Below are positions 18,254-25,321 of a stretch of DNA of 64,000 nt, piece by piece. Within the stretch, counting starts at the first letter, position 1. The number at the start of each line of letters is the position of its first letter. The stretch is from Kangiella koreensis DSM 16069 (GTDB taxonomy: Bacteria; Pseudomonadota; Gammaproteobacteria; Enterobacterales; Kangiellaceae). The notes beneath the pieces were generated by a model. That model was given only the letters and a program-made list of their open reading frames with translations, was not told the origin of the DNA and did no database searches. The position numbers were made by a program, and so were the translations under genes. The stretch spans positions 1,922,001 through 1,986,000 of the forward strand of contig NC_013166.1 in assembly GCF_000024085.1 (NCBI RefSeq), written 5' to 3'.

Positions 18254-18883
18254 TTACAGGTGTCGCTTAATCAGCTTTTGACTGTAAGCCAACATCTCCA
18301 TAATAGCATCGAACCCCGACCGATTCTGTCGCTCACTGACCCGACTTTGAGTAACACCTAACATTTCAGCAATTTCAGTCTGCGTCGCATTGGTATTTTG
18401 CATACTGGCGCGCACCACCTCGGCAACTGTCACCGACCAGCCATCCATCGTCAGCAAAGCCAACTTCAGATTCAGATTCAACAGCTCATCCACCTCATCC
18501 CACGGCGTCTTAATTGCTAAAGTACGTTTTTTCAGCTCATCAAACAGATCGCCGGAATTCACAAAAGCCGAACCATTCGACTCCAATACCGAATCCGCCT
18601 TATGGGTCATATCACCGATCCCCACCGCCATACGCACATCCAACCCCTTTGTCGAACGCACAACCGCCTTCAGCCAGACCGCAATATCCAACGCATATTC
18701 AGGCTTATCCAACCGCAGCTGAAAACTGTCTCCACGATAGACCTGCCACTGACGAGGCGATTCCCCAAGCGTAGCCAACGCCTTTTTTAAAGGCTCAAGC
18801 CAATCCTTAGAGTCCTTCTTGGCCCTGGAATTGATTATGTCACCGGTAATAACCGCGACAGTCGGTATATTTTTTGTACTCAT
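18254..18883 (-). CDS. SatD-like protein with C-terminal helix-turn-helix
   Basis: 209 residues. The start TVAVITGDIINSR, then WQVYRGDSFQLRLD and MAVGIGDMTHK, match the SatD family, whose fold is related to nucleotide cyclases. The last 50 residues (TQTEIAEMLGVTQSRVSERQNRSG) form a clear helix-turn-helix, so it probably senses something in its N-terminal domain and binds DNA. It is the first gene of a pair with the DUF3307 membrane protein. Confidence 0.7.
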   Translation of the reverse strand: MSTKNIPTVAVITGDIINSRAKKDSKDWLEPLKKALATLGESPRQWQVYRGDSFQLRLDKPEYALDIAVWLKAVVRSTKGLDVRMAVGIGDMTHKADSVLESNGSAFVNSGDLFDELKKRTLAIKTPWDEVDELLNLNLKLALLTMDGWSVTVAEVVRASMQNTNATQTEIAEMLGVTQSRVSERQNRSGFDAIMEMLAYSQKLIKRHL

Positions 18884-19301
18884 AAATCAATTTATACGCC
18901 TTAAAGTGTATATTGTCAATTATACGCATTATTCAAAATATCTGTAGGTTGGTTATGAGCGCTATTTGAGAGCGCCTTACACAAGGCATGTCATTCTGAA
19001 CTGGATTCAGAATCTGCTCTTATGTGATTCAGACGACCGAAGGAAGTACCTTTAGGTGATCTGATCTTTGGCATTTTAAGCTTTACCCCATCGGCAACCA
19101 ATCCCACAAACCCATTGCAATCACCAAAAACCTAACTATTATAAGACCTTATGGTTTCTCAACAGCCAATAACTGACTGTAAAGTGAAGCAGATACCAGA
19201 ACAAAAATGTCCGGTTTTATATGGTATTAGCCGAAAAAACGGACATTGAAAATAATTAATTTAAAATCAAAAGGTTATCGGCGTTGTCCGGTAATATAAT
19301 G
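18884..19301. other. Intergenic left flank of the cassette array
   Basis: 418 bases without a gene. It holds a diverged dispersed repeat (18990-19019), an inverted repeat AATGTCCG/CGGACATT (19206-19213 and 19240-19247), and a long imperfect inverted repeat from ACCTAAC (19130) to the array edge (19301). A TATAAT at 19295-19300 ends one base before the first cassette and may be a promoter for it, although no good -35 box was found. Confidence 0.5.
18990..19019 (-). repeat. Dispersed 30-base repeat, copy 3 (diverged)
   Basis: Same length and layout as 10596-10625, with a few paired substitutions that keep the hairpin (TTCTGAA / TTCAGAA arms). Compensated changes suggest that the structure is what is conserved. 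Confidence 0.6.
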
Positions 19302-19315
19302 TTAGGCATTCTGAA

Positions 19316-19375
19316 GTGAGGACGACCTCACCTCTCAATTTCGTTAGGGGACGGCCCCCAGAGCTAATTGAGAGG
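19316..19375 (+). promoter_or_regulatory. Guanidine-II (mini-ykkC) riboswitch, copy 1
   Basis: Two hairpins with the diagnostic ACGR tetraloops: GTGAGG-ACGA-CCTCAC (19316-19331) and GGGG-ACGG-CCCC (19347-19358). The linker CCTCTCAATT (19331-19340) is exactly complementary to AATTGAGAGG (19366-19375), which contains the ribosome binding site of gdx. Guanidine binding should lock both hairpins and free the site, switching translation on. A run of five C's closes the second hairpin here, against four in copy 2. Confidence 0.9.
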
Positions 19376-19380
19376 TGTTT

Positions 19381-19698
19381 ATGAGTTGGGTAATTTTGTT
19401 TGTAGCTGGTCTTTTGGAGATTGGCTGGGCCATTGGATTGAAGTACACAGACGGCTTTACGAAGCTTTGGCCTACTATTGGTACGGTGATTTCGTTGGTT
19501 GCAAGTTTTCTATTGCTCGGTTTGGCTTTGAAAACGTTGCCTGTCGGTACAGCCTATGCGATATGGGTGGGTATTGGTGCAGTAGGCACGGCGCTTCTAG
19601 GAATATTGTTGTTCGGCGAGTCAGCTGACGTCCTTAAATTAGTCAGTTTAGGGCTGATTTGCGCGGGTATTGTTGGTCTTAAATTGGCCCATGCCTAA
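19381..19698 (+). CDS. gdx: Guanidinium exporter, small multidrug resistance family, copy 1
   Basis: 105 residues, four membrane helices. The sequence [20 protein letters not shown] with Glu13 and the later [17 protein letters not shown] are diagnostic of the Gdx/SugE branch, which exchanges guanidinium for protons, rather than QacE-type drug exporters. The upstream guanidine-II riboswitch supports this assignment. The ATG at 19381 has GAGAGG five to ten bases upstream; a GTG at 19375 is part of that site. The stop codon lies inside the attC R'' box, as is common in cassettes. Identical by eye to the copy at 22089. Confidence 0.93.
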   Translation: MSWVILFVAGLLEIGWAIGLKYTDGFTKLWPTIGTVISLVASFLLLGLALKTLPVGTAYAIWVGIGAVGTALLGILLFGESADVLKLVSLGLICAGIVGLKLAHA

Positions 19699-19764
19699 CA
19701 AGGCGCTGCACTCGGATAAATTACTCGCTGTGCTCCCAATTTACCGGTGAGCGCGGCGTTATAG
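19693..19764 (+). other. attC site of cassette 1
   Basis: R'' GCCTAAC at 19693-19699, imperfect inverted arms AAGGCGCTG... / ...GAGCGCGGC, and the core G-TT at 19758-19760. The R' seen here (GTTATAG) belongs to the next cassette. In the circular form it would be GTTAGGC, a perfect partner of R''. Confidence 0.85.
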
Positions 19765-19797
19765 GGTAAGGATAGTTCTGCTATTACGCCTGCAGTA

Positions 19798-20688
19798 TTA
19801 ATCCAATCCACTACGCAAAAAATCAACAACCCAATTATGCAAGGGGTCATTGTTCGAGCGTGGATGCCAAGCTGTTATTACATCAAAACTTACAGGGCTC
19901 TCCCTCAAGTCGATGATAGATAAACCACTATCGTCCAATGCTCGTGAGGGTAAAAAGGCAATCGCATCGGTGGCGTTCAAGTACAACGGCACGATCGAAA
20001 AGCAGGGAGCTGAGATCACTACGTTGCGCTTAAGGCCGAACTCCTCAAACCATGAATCAATTGAGCCACGAAAATTGGGTCTAGACGGTGAGGTAATAAT
20101 CTGTGGGTGATGTGCAATCGCTTCGAGGCTTAGTTTTTTTCCTGCTAGGGGTGAATCTTTAGGCGCAACACATACGTGGTGTTCGGTAAATAAAGTGAGG
20201 CAAGGATAGCTGTTAGGTACAAAGTCTGGGAATGCCACTACCAGGTTAATTTTCCCGGCTGCCATAGCGTCAGCCAAATTATCAATATCCAAGTCTTGAA
20301 TAATAATCCTCAATTTCGGTGCTTGCTGTCTCATCTTAGAGAGAAGCTCGGGTAGGACAACCTGCTGAGCATAGTCTGTTGCTGCGATGACATAGGTACT
20401 ATCAATAAGGCTAGGTTCGAATGACTCTGGTACCAATAGTTGCTCAAACCCTTGCAGTAATGTGTCGACCTTATCACCTAGTTGTAGGGCCAGCGGTGTT
20501 GGTATCAGGCCATTGCTTTTACGCAAGAATAGGCGATCATCAAAAATATCTCGCAGCTTTCTCAACTGATCGCTAACTGCTTGCTGGGTTAAGCCTACCT
20601 GTTGTGCGACACGGGAGACATTCTGTTCGCGTAATAGCGCCTGAAGTAACCTTAACTGGCGTATTTCCAATCTATCAATCTTGCTCAT
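19798..20688 (-). CDS. LysR-family transcriptional regulator in cassette 2
   Basis: 296 residues. The N-terminal winged helix (about 1-65) contains QNVSRVAQQVGLTQQAVSDQLRKLR, and the rest is a LysR effector domain. It is divergent from the SDR gene (110-base gap), the usual LysR arrangement in which the regulator controls its neighbour. It lies on the strand opposite to the other cassette genes, which is unusual and implies its own promoter. LysR control by an unknown small molecule is inferred. Confidence 0.88.
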   Translation of the reverse strand: MSKIDRLEIRQLRLLQALLREQNVSRVAQQVGLTQQAVSDQLRKLRDIFDDRLFLRKSNGLIPTPLALQLGDKVDTLLQGFEQLLVPESFEPSLIDSTYVIAATDYAQQVVLPELLSKMRQQAPKLRIIIQDLDIDNLADAMAAGKINLVVAFPDFVPNSYPCLTLFTEHHVCVAPKDSPLAGKKLSLEAIAHHPQIITSPSRPNFRGSIDSWFEEFGLKRNVVISAPCFSIVPLYLNATDAIAFLPSRALDDSGLSIIDLRESPVSFDVITAWHPRSNNDPLHNWVVDFLRSGLD

Positions 20689-20797
20689 ACTTGTATCTCT
20701 AACAAGTGATATCTGTTTCTAATTGTATCTCCTTATCTCTACTATAGCCACTGAAACGTCGAGAGACACAATCATTGATAAAAACAGGGTATTTTAA

Positions 20798-21406
20798 ATG
20801 AAGAAAGTTATTGTTATTGGCGCATCAGGAAAAATCGGTCAGGCGGCATTAAGTGGGCTGGGGCACCATGACATAGTTACCGCTAGCGGCTCTGGAAAGG
20901 GCGCTGATTATCAGGTCGATATTGGCAGTGAAGAGTCGATCAGAGAACTGTTCAAGCAAGTAGGGTCTTTTGACGCTGTAGTGAATACCGTGGGTGTTTG
21001 CGAGTACGCCGACTTTAGTGACATGACCGAGCAGCAGTGGATGACGACGGTATTGAGCAAGATGATGGGGCAGATCAATTTAGTACGTATTGGGCAAGAA
21101 TACGTCAATGATGGCGGTTCATTCTCACTGATCACAGGTATTCTCAGCTCCAAGCCAATTCCGATGGCAATTGCAGATGCGACTACCAGTGGAGCTATTG
21201 ATACCTTTGTGAAATGCGTAGCCTATGAATTACCACGAGGGATTCGCGTGAATTCAATTAACCCAACGGTTATTGAAGAAGCTTGGGATGTATATGGTGA
21301 GATGATGTCGGGCTTTCAACCTGTGCCGGGTAGTTTGGTAGGTAAGGCCTTTGCTCGCTCTGTTGATGGCTTTATTACCGGTGAGGTCATTACAGTCGAC
21401 GCCTAA
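20798..21406 (+). CDS. Atypical short-chain dehydrogenase/reductase in cassette 2
   Basis: 202 residues. The Rossmann signature GASGKIG near the start (residues 8-14) and NTVGV (NNAG position) show an SDR fold of the short DUF-like type. At the catalytic site, where YxxxK or YxxxN is expected before the GALEAF-like helix, the sequence reads ADATTSGAIDTF. The Tyr appears replaced by Asp and the Lys by Ser. The protein may bind a nucleotide without normal dehydrogenase activity or use a shifted site. It is divergently transcribed from LysR. The attC begins 88 bases downstream. Confidence 0.8.
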   Translation: MKKVIVIGASGKIGQAALSGLGHHDIVTASGSGKGADYQVDIGSEESIRELFKQVGSFDAVVNTVGVCEYADFSDMTEQQWMTTVLSKMMGQINLVRIGQEYVNDGGSFSLITGILSSKPIPMAIADATTSGAIDTFVKCVAYELPRGIRVNSINPTVIEEAWDVYGEMMSGFQPVPGSLVGKAFARSVDGFITGEVITVDA

Positions 21407-21493
21407 TGATTTCTGTAAAACTCTAGGCTACGATTGGCACCGGGAATTTTTATGTCCTTGCTGACAAATCTCCATATCTCCGCGTGTTACCCC

Positions 21494-21553
21494 CTATAAC
21501 AATTTAAGCAAGCGGGACTGCCTTACAGGCAGCCCCTTCTTAAGGCGTTAAAT
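21494..21553 (+). other. attC site of cassette 2
   Basis: R'' CTATAAC (21494-21500), arms TTAAGCAAGCGGGACTGCC / GGCAGCCCCTTCTTAAGGCG with single unpaired bases on one side, as in folded attC sites, loop TTACA, and the core G-TT at 21547-21549. The cassette's own start GTTATAG at 19758-19764 is the exact partner of this R''. Confidence 0.85.
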
Positions 21554-21557
21554 AACT

Positions 21558-21989
21558 ATGTATAGAAAAGTCGCTACAGTCTTCTTCGCAGCAATACCTG
21601 GCACGGTGCTATGTATACCTGCGGCATCATTTGGTGTGGCTGGCGTGGAAAAATTGTTTGGTGCATACCAATACCCATTGGAAGGTGTTTTGGGTATAGC
21701 TATATCACTACTTGCATTTTTGGGTACTGCTGGCCTATGGCTTGTATCATTCAAAGAACATTATAAAACGGCTTTAAACTTTGCCCTCATAAGTTGCAGC
21801 GTCCTAGTAGCGAGCATTGTTCTTATTTGGACCCTAATTGAAAAGTCTTCATGGTTTTTACCAACTAGTTTAGGTAAAGATGCCTTGGAGTTAATGGTAA
21901 TATCAAGTGTATTTTTAATAGGGCTTTATTATTGGGTAACAATATCAAGCTCGTTATTTAACAAGGCAAAGCAGGCATGGACGCGCTAA
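21558..21989 (+). CDS. Small membrane protein of unknown function in cassette 3
   Basis: 143 residues with four predicted membrane helices (about 5-27, 40-62, 72-95, 112-132) and short loops. No family was recognised. The gene starts ten bases into the cassette and its stop lies within the attC, so it fills the whole 463-base cassette. This is typical of unknown-function cassette genes. No strong ribosome binding site was seen. Confidence 0.7.
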   Translation: MYRKVATVFFAAIPGTVLCIPAASFGVAGVEKLFGAYQYPLEGVLGIAISLLAFLGTAGLWLVSFKEHYKTALNFALISCSVLVASIVLIWTLIEKSSWFLPTSLGKDALELMVISSVFLIGLYYWVTISSSLFNKAKQAWTR

Positions 21990-22016
21990 CGCGCGCGCCT
22001 GTTTGCAGCGTTAGGC
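21956..22016 (+). other. attC site of cassette 3
   Basis: R'' ATTTAAC (21956-21962), arms AAGGCAAAGCAGGC / GCCTGTTTGCAGC around ATGGACGCGCTAACGCGC, core G-TT at 22010-22012. The last residues of the cassette 3 protein are encoded in this site. The R'' is exactly complementary to the cassette's own start GTTAAAT (21547-21553). Confidence 0.87.
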
Positions 22017-22024
22017 ATTCTGAA

Positions 22025-22083
22025 GTGAGGACGACCTCACCTCTCAATTTCGTTAGGGGACGGCCCCAGAGCTAATTGAGAGG
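22025..22083 (+). promoter_or_regulatory. Guanidine-II (mini-ykkC) riboswitch, copy 2
   Basis: Same structure as copy 1: ACGA-loop hairpin at 22025-22040, ACGG-loop hairpin at 22056-22067, and a linker complementary to the gdx ribosome binding site. It has one fewer C after the second hairpin, the only difference noticed between the two cassettes. Confidence 0.9.
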
Positions 22084-22088
22084 TGTTT

Positions 22089-22406
22089 ATGAGTTGGGTA
22101 ATTTTGTTTGTAGCTGGTCTTTTGGAGATTGGCTGGGCCATTGGATTGAAGTACACAGACGGCTTTACGAAGCTTTGGCCTACTATTGGTACGGTGATTT
22201 CGTTGGTTGCAAGTTTTCTATTGCTCGGTTTGGCTTTGAAAACGTTGCCTGTCGGTACAGCCTATGCGATATGGGTGGGTATTGGTGCAGTAGGCACGGC
22301 GCTTCTAGGAATATTGTTGTTCGGCGAGTCAGCTGACGTCCTTAAATTAGTCAGTTTAGGGCTGATTTGCGCGGGTATTGTTGGTCTTAAATTGGCCCAT
22401 GCCTAA
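22089..22406 (+). CDS. gdx: Guanidinium exporter, small multidrug resistance family, copy 2
   Basis: 105 residues, apparently identical to the protein at 19381-19698, including Glu13 and the Gdx-type [12 protein letters not shown] motif. Having two copies in one array, separated by two unrelated cassettes, points to recent duplication or separate insertion of the same circle. The stop codon again lies in the attC R'' box. Confidence 0.93.
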   Translation: MSWVILFVAGLLEIGWAIGLKYTDGFTKLWPTIGTVISLVASFLLLGLALKTLPVGTAYAIWVGIGAVGTALLGILLFGESADVLKLVSLGLICAGIVGLKLAHA

Positions 22407-22472
22407 CAAGGCGCTGCACTCGGATAAATTACTCGCTGTGCTCCCAATTTACCGGTGAGCGCGGCGTTAATA
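22401..22472 (+). other. attC site of cassette 4
   Basis: Identical to the cassette 1 attC up to the core G-TT (22466-22468). The bases after the core, TTAATA, belong to the DNA that was there before insertion. No matching TATTAAC R'' box was found downstream, so the following DNA is not an intact cassette. Confidence 0.83.
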
Positions 22473-22481
22473 AGAATCAAT

Positions 22482-22838
22482 ATGAATAAACCAGCAAAAA
22501 ATGGAGCTTTAATCCACTCCAACGATATTAAAGCTCTAACAAACTTTTATAAGGAATTATTCTCGATGGAAGTCACTCGAGAAATATCAGATTTTATTAG
22601 TTTGGAAAGAGATGGATTTAATATCATTATTCACATCCCACCAATTGAAATGCCGCAAACCAATTTCAATCCGATTAAGCTGTTTATGACAGTCGATAAT
22701 CTTGATACAGCAAAAGTAAGAGCTCAAGAGTTAGGCGGTCAATCATTTGAAGGCGAATGGTCAAATCCACTATTCACTGTTTGCAACATTGCAGACTCAG
22801 ACGGCAATCATATTCAGTTAAGAGAGTTTAAGGAATAA
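22482..22838 (+). CDS. VOC/glyoxalase-like protein
   Basis: 118 residues from the ATG at 22482. A longer frame opens at a GTG (22455) inside the attC, which is an unlikely start. The pattern IHSNDIKALTNFYKELFSMEVT, LFMTVDNLDTAKVRAQELGG, and DSDGNHIQLREF is the vicinal-oxygen-chelate fold used by glyoxalases, dioxygenases and antibiotic-binding proteins. It has a single domain and probably dimerises. Metal ligands cannot all be assigned. It lies 2 bases before the excalibur gene, likely co-translated. Confidence 0.8.
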   Translation: MNKPAKNGALIHSNDIKALTNFYKELFSMEVTREISDFISLERDGFNIIIHIPPIEMPQTNFNPIKLFMTVDNLDTAKVRAQELGGQSFEGEWSNPLFTVCNIADSDGNHIQLREFKE

Positions 22839-22839
22839 A

Positions 22840-23094
22840 ATGACGAAACTCCCTTTGCTTCTATTGGTTATTTTTCTGCTATTCACTTCTGAAATAAGTG
22901 CGGCGAAGTATTGTAAGTATTACCGCTCATGCGCTGAAGTTATTGCGGATCATCCTGATGGCAAGTTCGGAAAAAGAGATGGTGATAATGACGATATTCC
23001 CTGCGAGAACGTTTGTCGTTCAAGACAACAGGTTGAAGATTTGCTCAACCAAATGGCACGATCCAAAAAATCAAAAACGGGTAAGAATCAATAA
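22840..23094 (+). CDS. Small exported protein with excalibur calcium-binding motif
   Basis: 84 residues. A signal peptide (about 1-21, cut near SAA) precedes a 40-residue excalibur-type region with paired cysteines (CKYYRSC, PCENVC) around the calcium loop DGDNDDIPCE. Excalibur domains bind calcium and are found on exported nucleases and envelope proteins. This one lacks a catalytic domain. It ends with a basic tail. One-base spacing from the VOC gene suggests an operon. Confidence 0.75.
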   Translation: MTKLPLLLLVIFLLFTSEISAAKYCKYYRSCAEVIADHPDGKFGKRDGDNDDIPCENVCRSRQQVEDLLNQMARSKKSKTGKNQ

Positions 23095-23147
23095 CTCGAT
23101 CGGTCATTTAACACAACTCTAAAGTCATTATTATTTTCGAGGAAGTC

Positions 23148-23888
23148 ATGATTGTCACTTCAGTACCGATTAACGAAGTCATCAAAGTTAACCAAGTCGC
23201 CACATTACAAGAGCCGCTCAATCTTTCGTTTGGGTTACATAAAATCTCCTCAGACCTACAACAGAACCTATCCGGACCTGGTTTATACTTAATACGATTT
23301 GATGACGAAGTGATTTACTTAGGTAAGTACCAACCCATTGGTGGGAAAATCCTTGGAGATCGCTGGTTAAGACACCTTGAGACCATTACGCTACGTGGTT
23401 CTAGGGTAGGATTCGGAGCATAGAAAAATCCGGCAAATAAACTTCAAACCATTTTCAAGCAGGTTAGCCACCCTCACCTTCAGAGGTCATTAACTGACAT
23501 CTTCACCAACAACTCTGAACAGCGCGTTAAAGATACAGGTGTGGTGACCGGCAAAAACCGAATTGGATTTTCCGATGAGTATTGGGATTATCTTTCCTCT
23601 CGCTCAGACAATTCTATTTTGGAGAGGTTTTCCTTCAATCTTCTGCGCTTGGCAGGCTCGTTCGAGCAGAATGAAGCCAAGACGATAGTATCTGCATTAG
23701 AGAAACAGGCGTTAGTCAATATTAAGCCTCGATGTAACAAGGAATTTTCTCTAAACAAGCATCAAGCTCTTAGAGCAAACAACACGATTGATAACGTAAT
23801 AGAAACCCTACGAAATATCGCCGAAGAGCATTCAGCATCCTATTCGCACTTCACACAACTTATTGGTAACAATCACCGCAACTTTTGA
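23148..23888 (+). pseudogene. GIY-YIG-like protein gene interrupted by an in-frame TAG
   Basis: One frame runs from ATG 23148 to TGA 23886-23888 and is broken only by TAG at 23421-23423. Reading through gives about 246 residues. The first part has SGPGLYLIRFDDEVIYLGKY and DRWLRHL, resembling a GIY-YIG fold. The second part, from KNPANKLQTIFKQV, is helical and ends near HSASYSHFTQLIG. The frame after the stop is intact and protein-like, so the stop is recent or a sequencing error. Suppression is less likely because TAG is used as an ordinary stop elsewhere (der). Confidence 0.65.
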
Positions 23889-23953
23889 TTTCATGCTTTT
23901 TTGACGAGCTAACCCTCACAATGGCTTATCAATTAACAACAATATAATTCAGC

Positions 23954-24202
23954 ATGAAAGAAAGTGATGTATCACGAGTCATTGAGATGGCTTGGGAAGA
24001 TCGAACGCCTTTCGAGGCTATTGAAACCTTATACGGCTTACCGGAACAGGCAGTCATAGAGTTAATGCGAAAAGAGTTAAAACCTTCAAGTTTTCGTCTA
24101 TGGCGCAAACGAGTTTCTGGAAGGAAAACGAAACATCTAAAACTACGCAGTCCAGAAGTTGACCGTGGGTACTGCCCTACTCAATATAAGCAGCAAATGT
24201 AG
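23954..24202 (+). CDS. TIGR03643-type small protein
   Basis: 82 residues with the strongly conserved pattern IEMAWEDRTPFEAIE, then VIELMRKELKPSSFRLWRKR and VSGRKTKH. This is the signature of a small uncharacterised family I know as TIGR03643. The sequence is basic at the C-terminus and predicted helical, and might bind nucleic acid. It is a single gene, downstream of the interrupted GIY-YIG-like gene. Confidence 0.75.
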   Translation: MKESDVSRVIEMAWEDRTPFEAIETLYGLPEQAVIELMRKELKPSSFRLWRKRVSGRKTKHLKLRSPEVDRGYCPTQYKQQM

Positions 24203-24263
24203 CCTCGAACGAACGATAGTGACTTCGAGGTTTTGTAAACCTACCTCCATCACGATTGAAGTA

Positions 24264-24304
24264 AGCAGGACACGCTGAAGCGTGCCCTGCTTGAGGTGTT
24301 AGTC
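24264..24304 (+). other. attC-like hairpin remnant
   Basis: AAGCAGGACACGC and GCGTGCCCTGCTT form a 13-base stem with one mismatch around TGAA, followed by GAGGTGTTAGTC, which looks like an R' box (GTTAGTC). There is no T-run, so a terminator is unlikely, but no matching R'' with AAC was found at the expected place. It may be a decayed attC marking an older right edge of the cassette region. Confidence 0.3.
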
Positions 24305-24314
24305 GATCTAGGAT

Positions 24315-25142
24315 CTAGAATAGATAAATAAATCCAACGCTTACTTCGGCTTCGTAGTTGCTGCGAGCGATTGGGCTATCCTGAACGTCGCTGCTGAAAT
24401 GCTCATAGAGTGCTTCGCCGAAAATCTGCCAGTTATCGTTGAGGTAATAGCGATAAGTGTAATCAATCCCAATCGAACGGAATCCGCCACTTAAGTTGGT
24501 TTCGGGCAATCCCGATGCAGCCGACTGCTCTGCGTTGATACCGAAACCTTTATTGGCATATTCACTATCGTGAAATACCCCAACCAAGTTAATTTCAGAG
24601 CCGGTTCCATCAAGTTGATCGCCGAAGCGGTACCCTACTCCGAATAGACCTAGATTTCCGCTGCCTCCAGTCACTACTCGACCAACCAGCCAATAGCGCC
24701 AATCGGCGTCGAGAGCGTAACGTGTTTGAAGAACTAACTCAGTATCCTCTTCTTGATCACCGAGTCCATCCAAATAGCCGTCATCGGAATCACCTTCTTC
24801 ACGCCCTTCGTCGAAGGCCACAGCGGCATCGAATAGCCAGGTATCAGCGCGGAGACCACGCCAACCCAGCGCTTCACCCGCAAAGTAGAAAATATCATCA
24901 CCACTGCGCCATTGTACGGCACCAGCAGGCTGGGCTTCGAAACCAAATTCGTCCGAACCTTCGTAGGCAGACTCGTACTCAATACCAAGGCCAAGCCCGA
25001 AAGCCCAGCCATCTTCACCCTTGGTGAAGTCATCGACCGAAGGTAAAGGTACTAAAGCCGTTTTTTCATCTTGCGCCAGTGCGGTTTGATAGAAAAGACC
25101 CTGTATGAACATAATTGACAATAAACTGGTAAGCTTTTTCAT
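24315..25142 (-). CDS. MipA/OmpV-family outer membrane protein
   Basis: 275 residues with a signal peptide (to about residue 23, ALA-Q). The mature part has alternating beta strands and the family-like start WAFGLGLGIEYESAYEGSDEF, with a C-terminal aromatic strand ending GFIYLF suited to barrel insertion. MipA/OmpV proteins are outer membrane barrels. Some scaffold murein enzymes and others act as porins. No operon partner is evident. Confidence 0.8.
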   Translation of the reverse strand: MKKLTSLLSIMFIQGLFYQTALAQDEKTALVPLPSVDDFTKGEDGWAFGLGLGIEYESAYEGSDEFGFEAQPAGAVQWRSGDDIFYFAGEALGWRGLRADTWLFDAAVAFDEGREEGDSDDGYLDGLGDQEEDTELVLQTRYALDADWRYWLVGRVVTGGSGNLGLFGVGYRFGDQLDGTGSEINLVGVFHDSEYANKGFGINAEQSAASGLPETNLSGGFRSIGIDYTYRYYLNDNWQIFGEALYEHFSSDVQDSPIARSNYEAEVSVGFIYLF

Positions 25143-25321
25143 GGGGAAACTCTTTCAAGAATGTGTTTGTATAAGGTTAGTTTGGGTGGGCAGTCGTGAA
25201 ACTTTCGTCAAGAGATCGCATTTTAGCGATTTTTTTATGTTAGGTTCGTACTGATTTTTTGAAGTCCCTATGCATTACCACTCTCTGGCAATGCATAGAA
25301 AATAAAACCTTCGGTGATTCC

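Larger units (their letters stand above)
19302..22466 (+). mobile_element. Array of four integron gene cassettes, no integrase in the window
   Basis: Cassettes are 19302-19758 (gdx), 19759-21547 (LysR and SDR), 21548-22010 (membrane protein) and 22011-22466 (gdx again). Every junction is G followed by TT, as in integron recombination. In each cassette the first bases (R' half) are exactly complementary to its own R'' box: GTTAGGC/GCCTAAC, GTTATAG/CTATAAC, GTTAAAT/ATTTAAC. So each was once a free circle with a perfect attC. The two gdx cassettes are 457 and 456 bases and seem to differ only by one C in a C-run. No intI gene was seen, so this is a CALIN-type cluster unless the integrase lies outside the window. 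Confidence 0.88.

Noticed and set aside
22455..22481. GTG start for the VOC gene inside the attC site
   Set aside because: The extra nine codons derive from the attC; the ATG at 22482 gives a normal VOC N-terminus.
19302..24310. Insertion sequence or transposon as the carrier of the accessory island
   Set aside because: No transposase gene or terminal repeats with target duplications were seen; integron recombination explains the junctions better.
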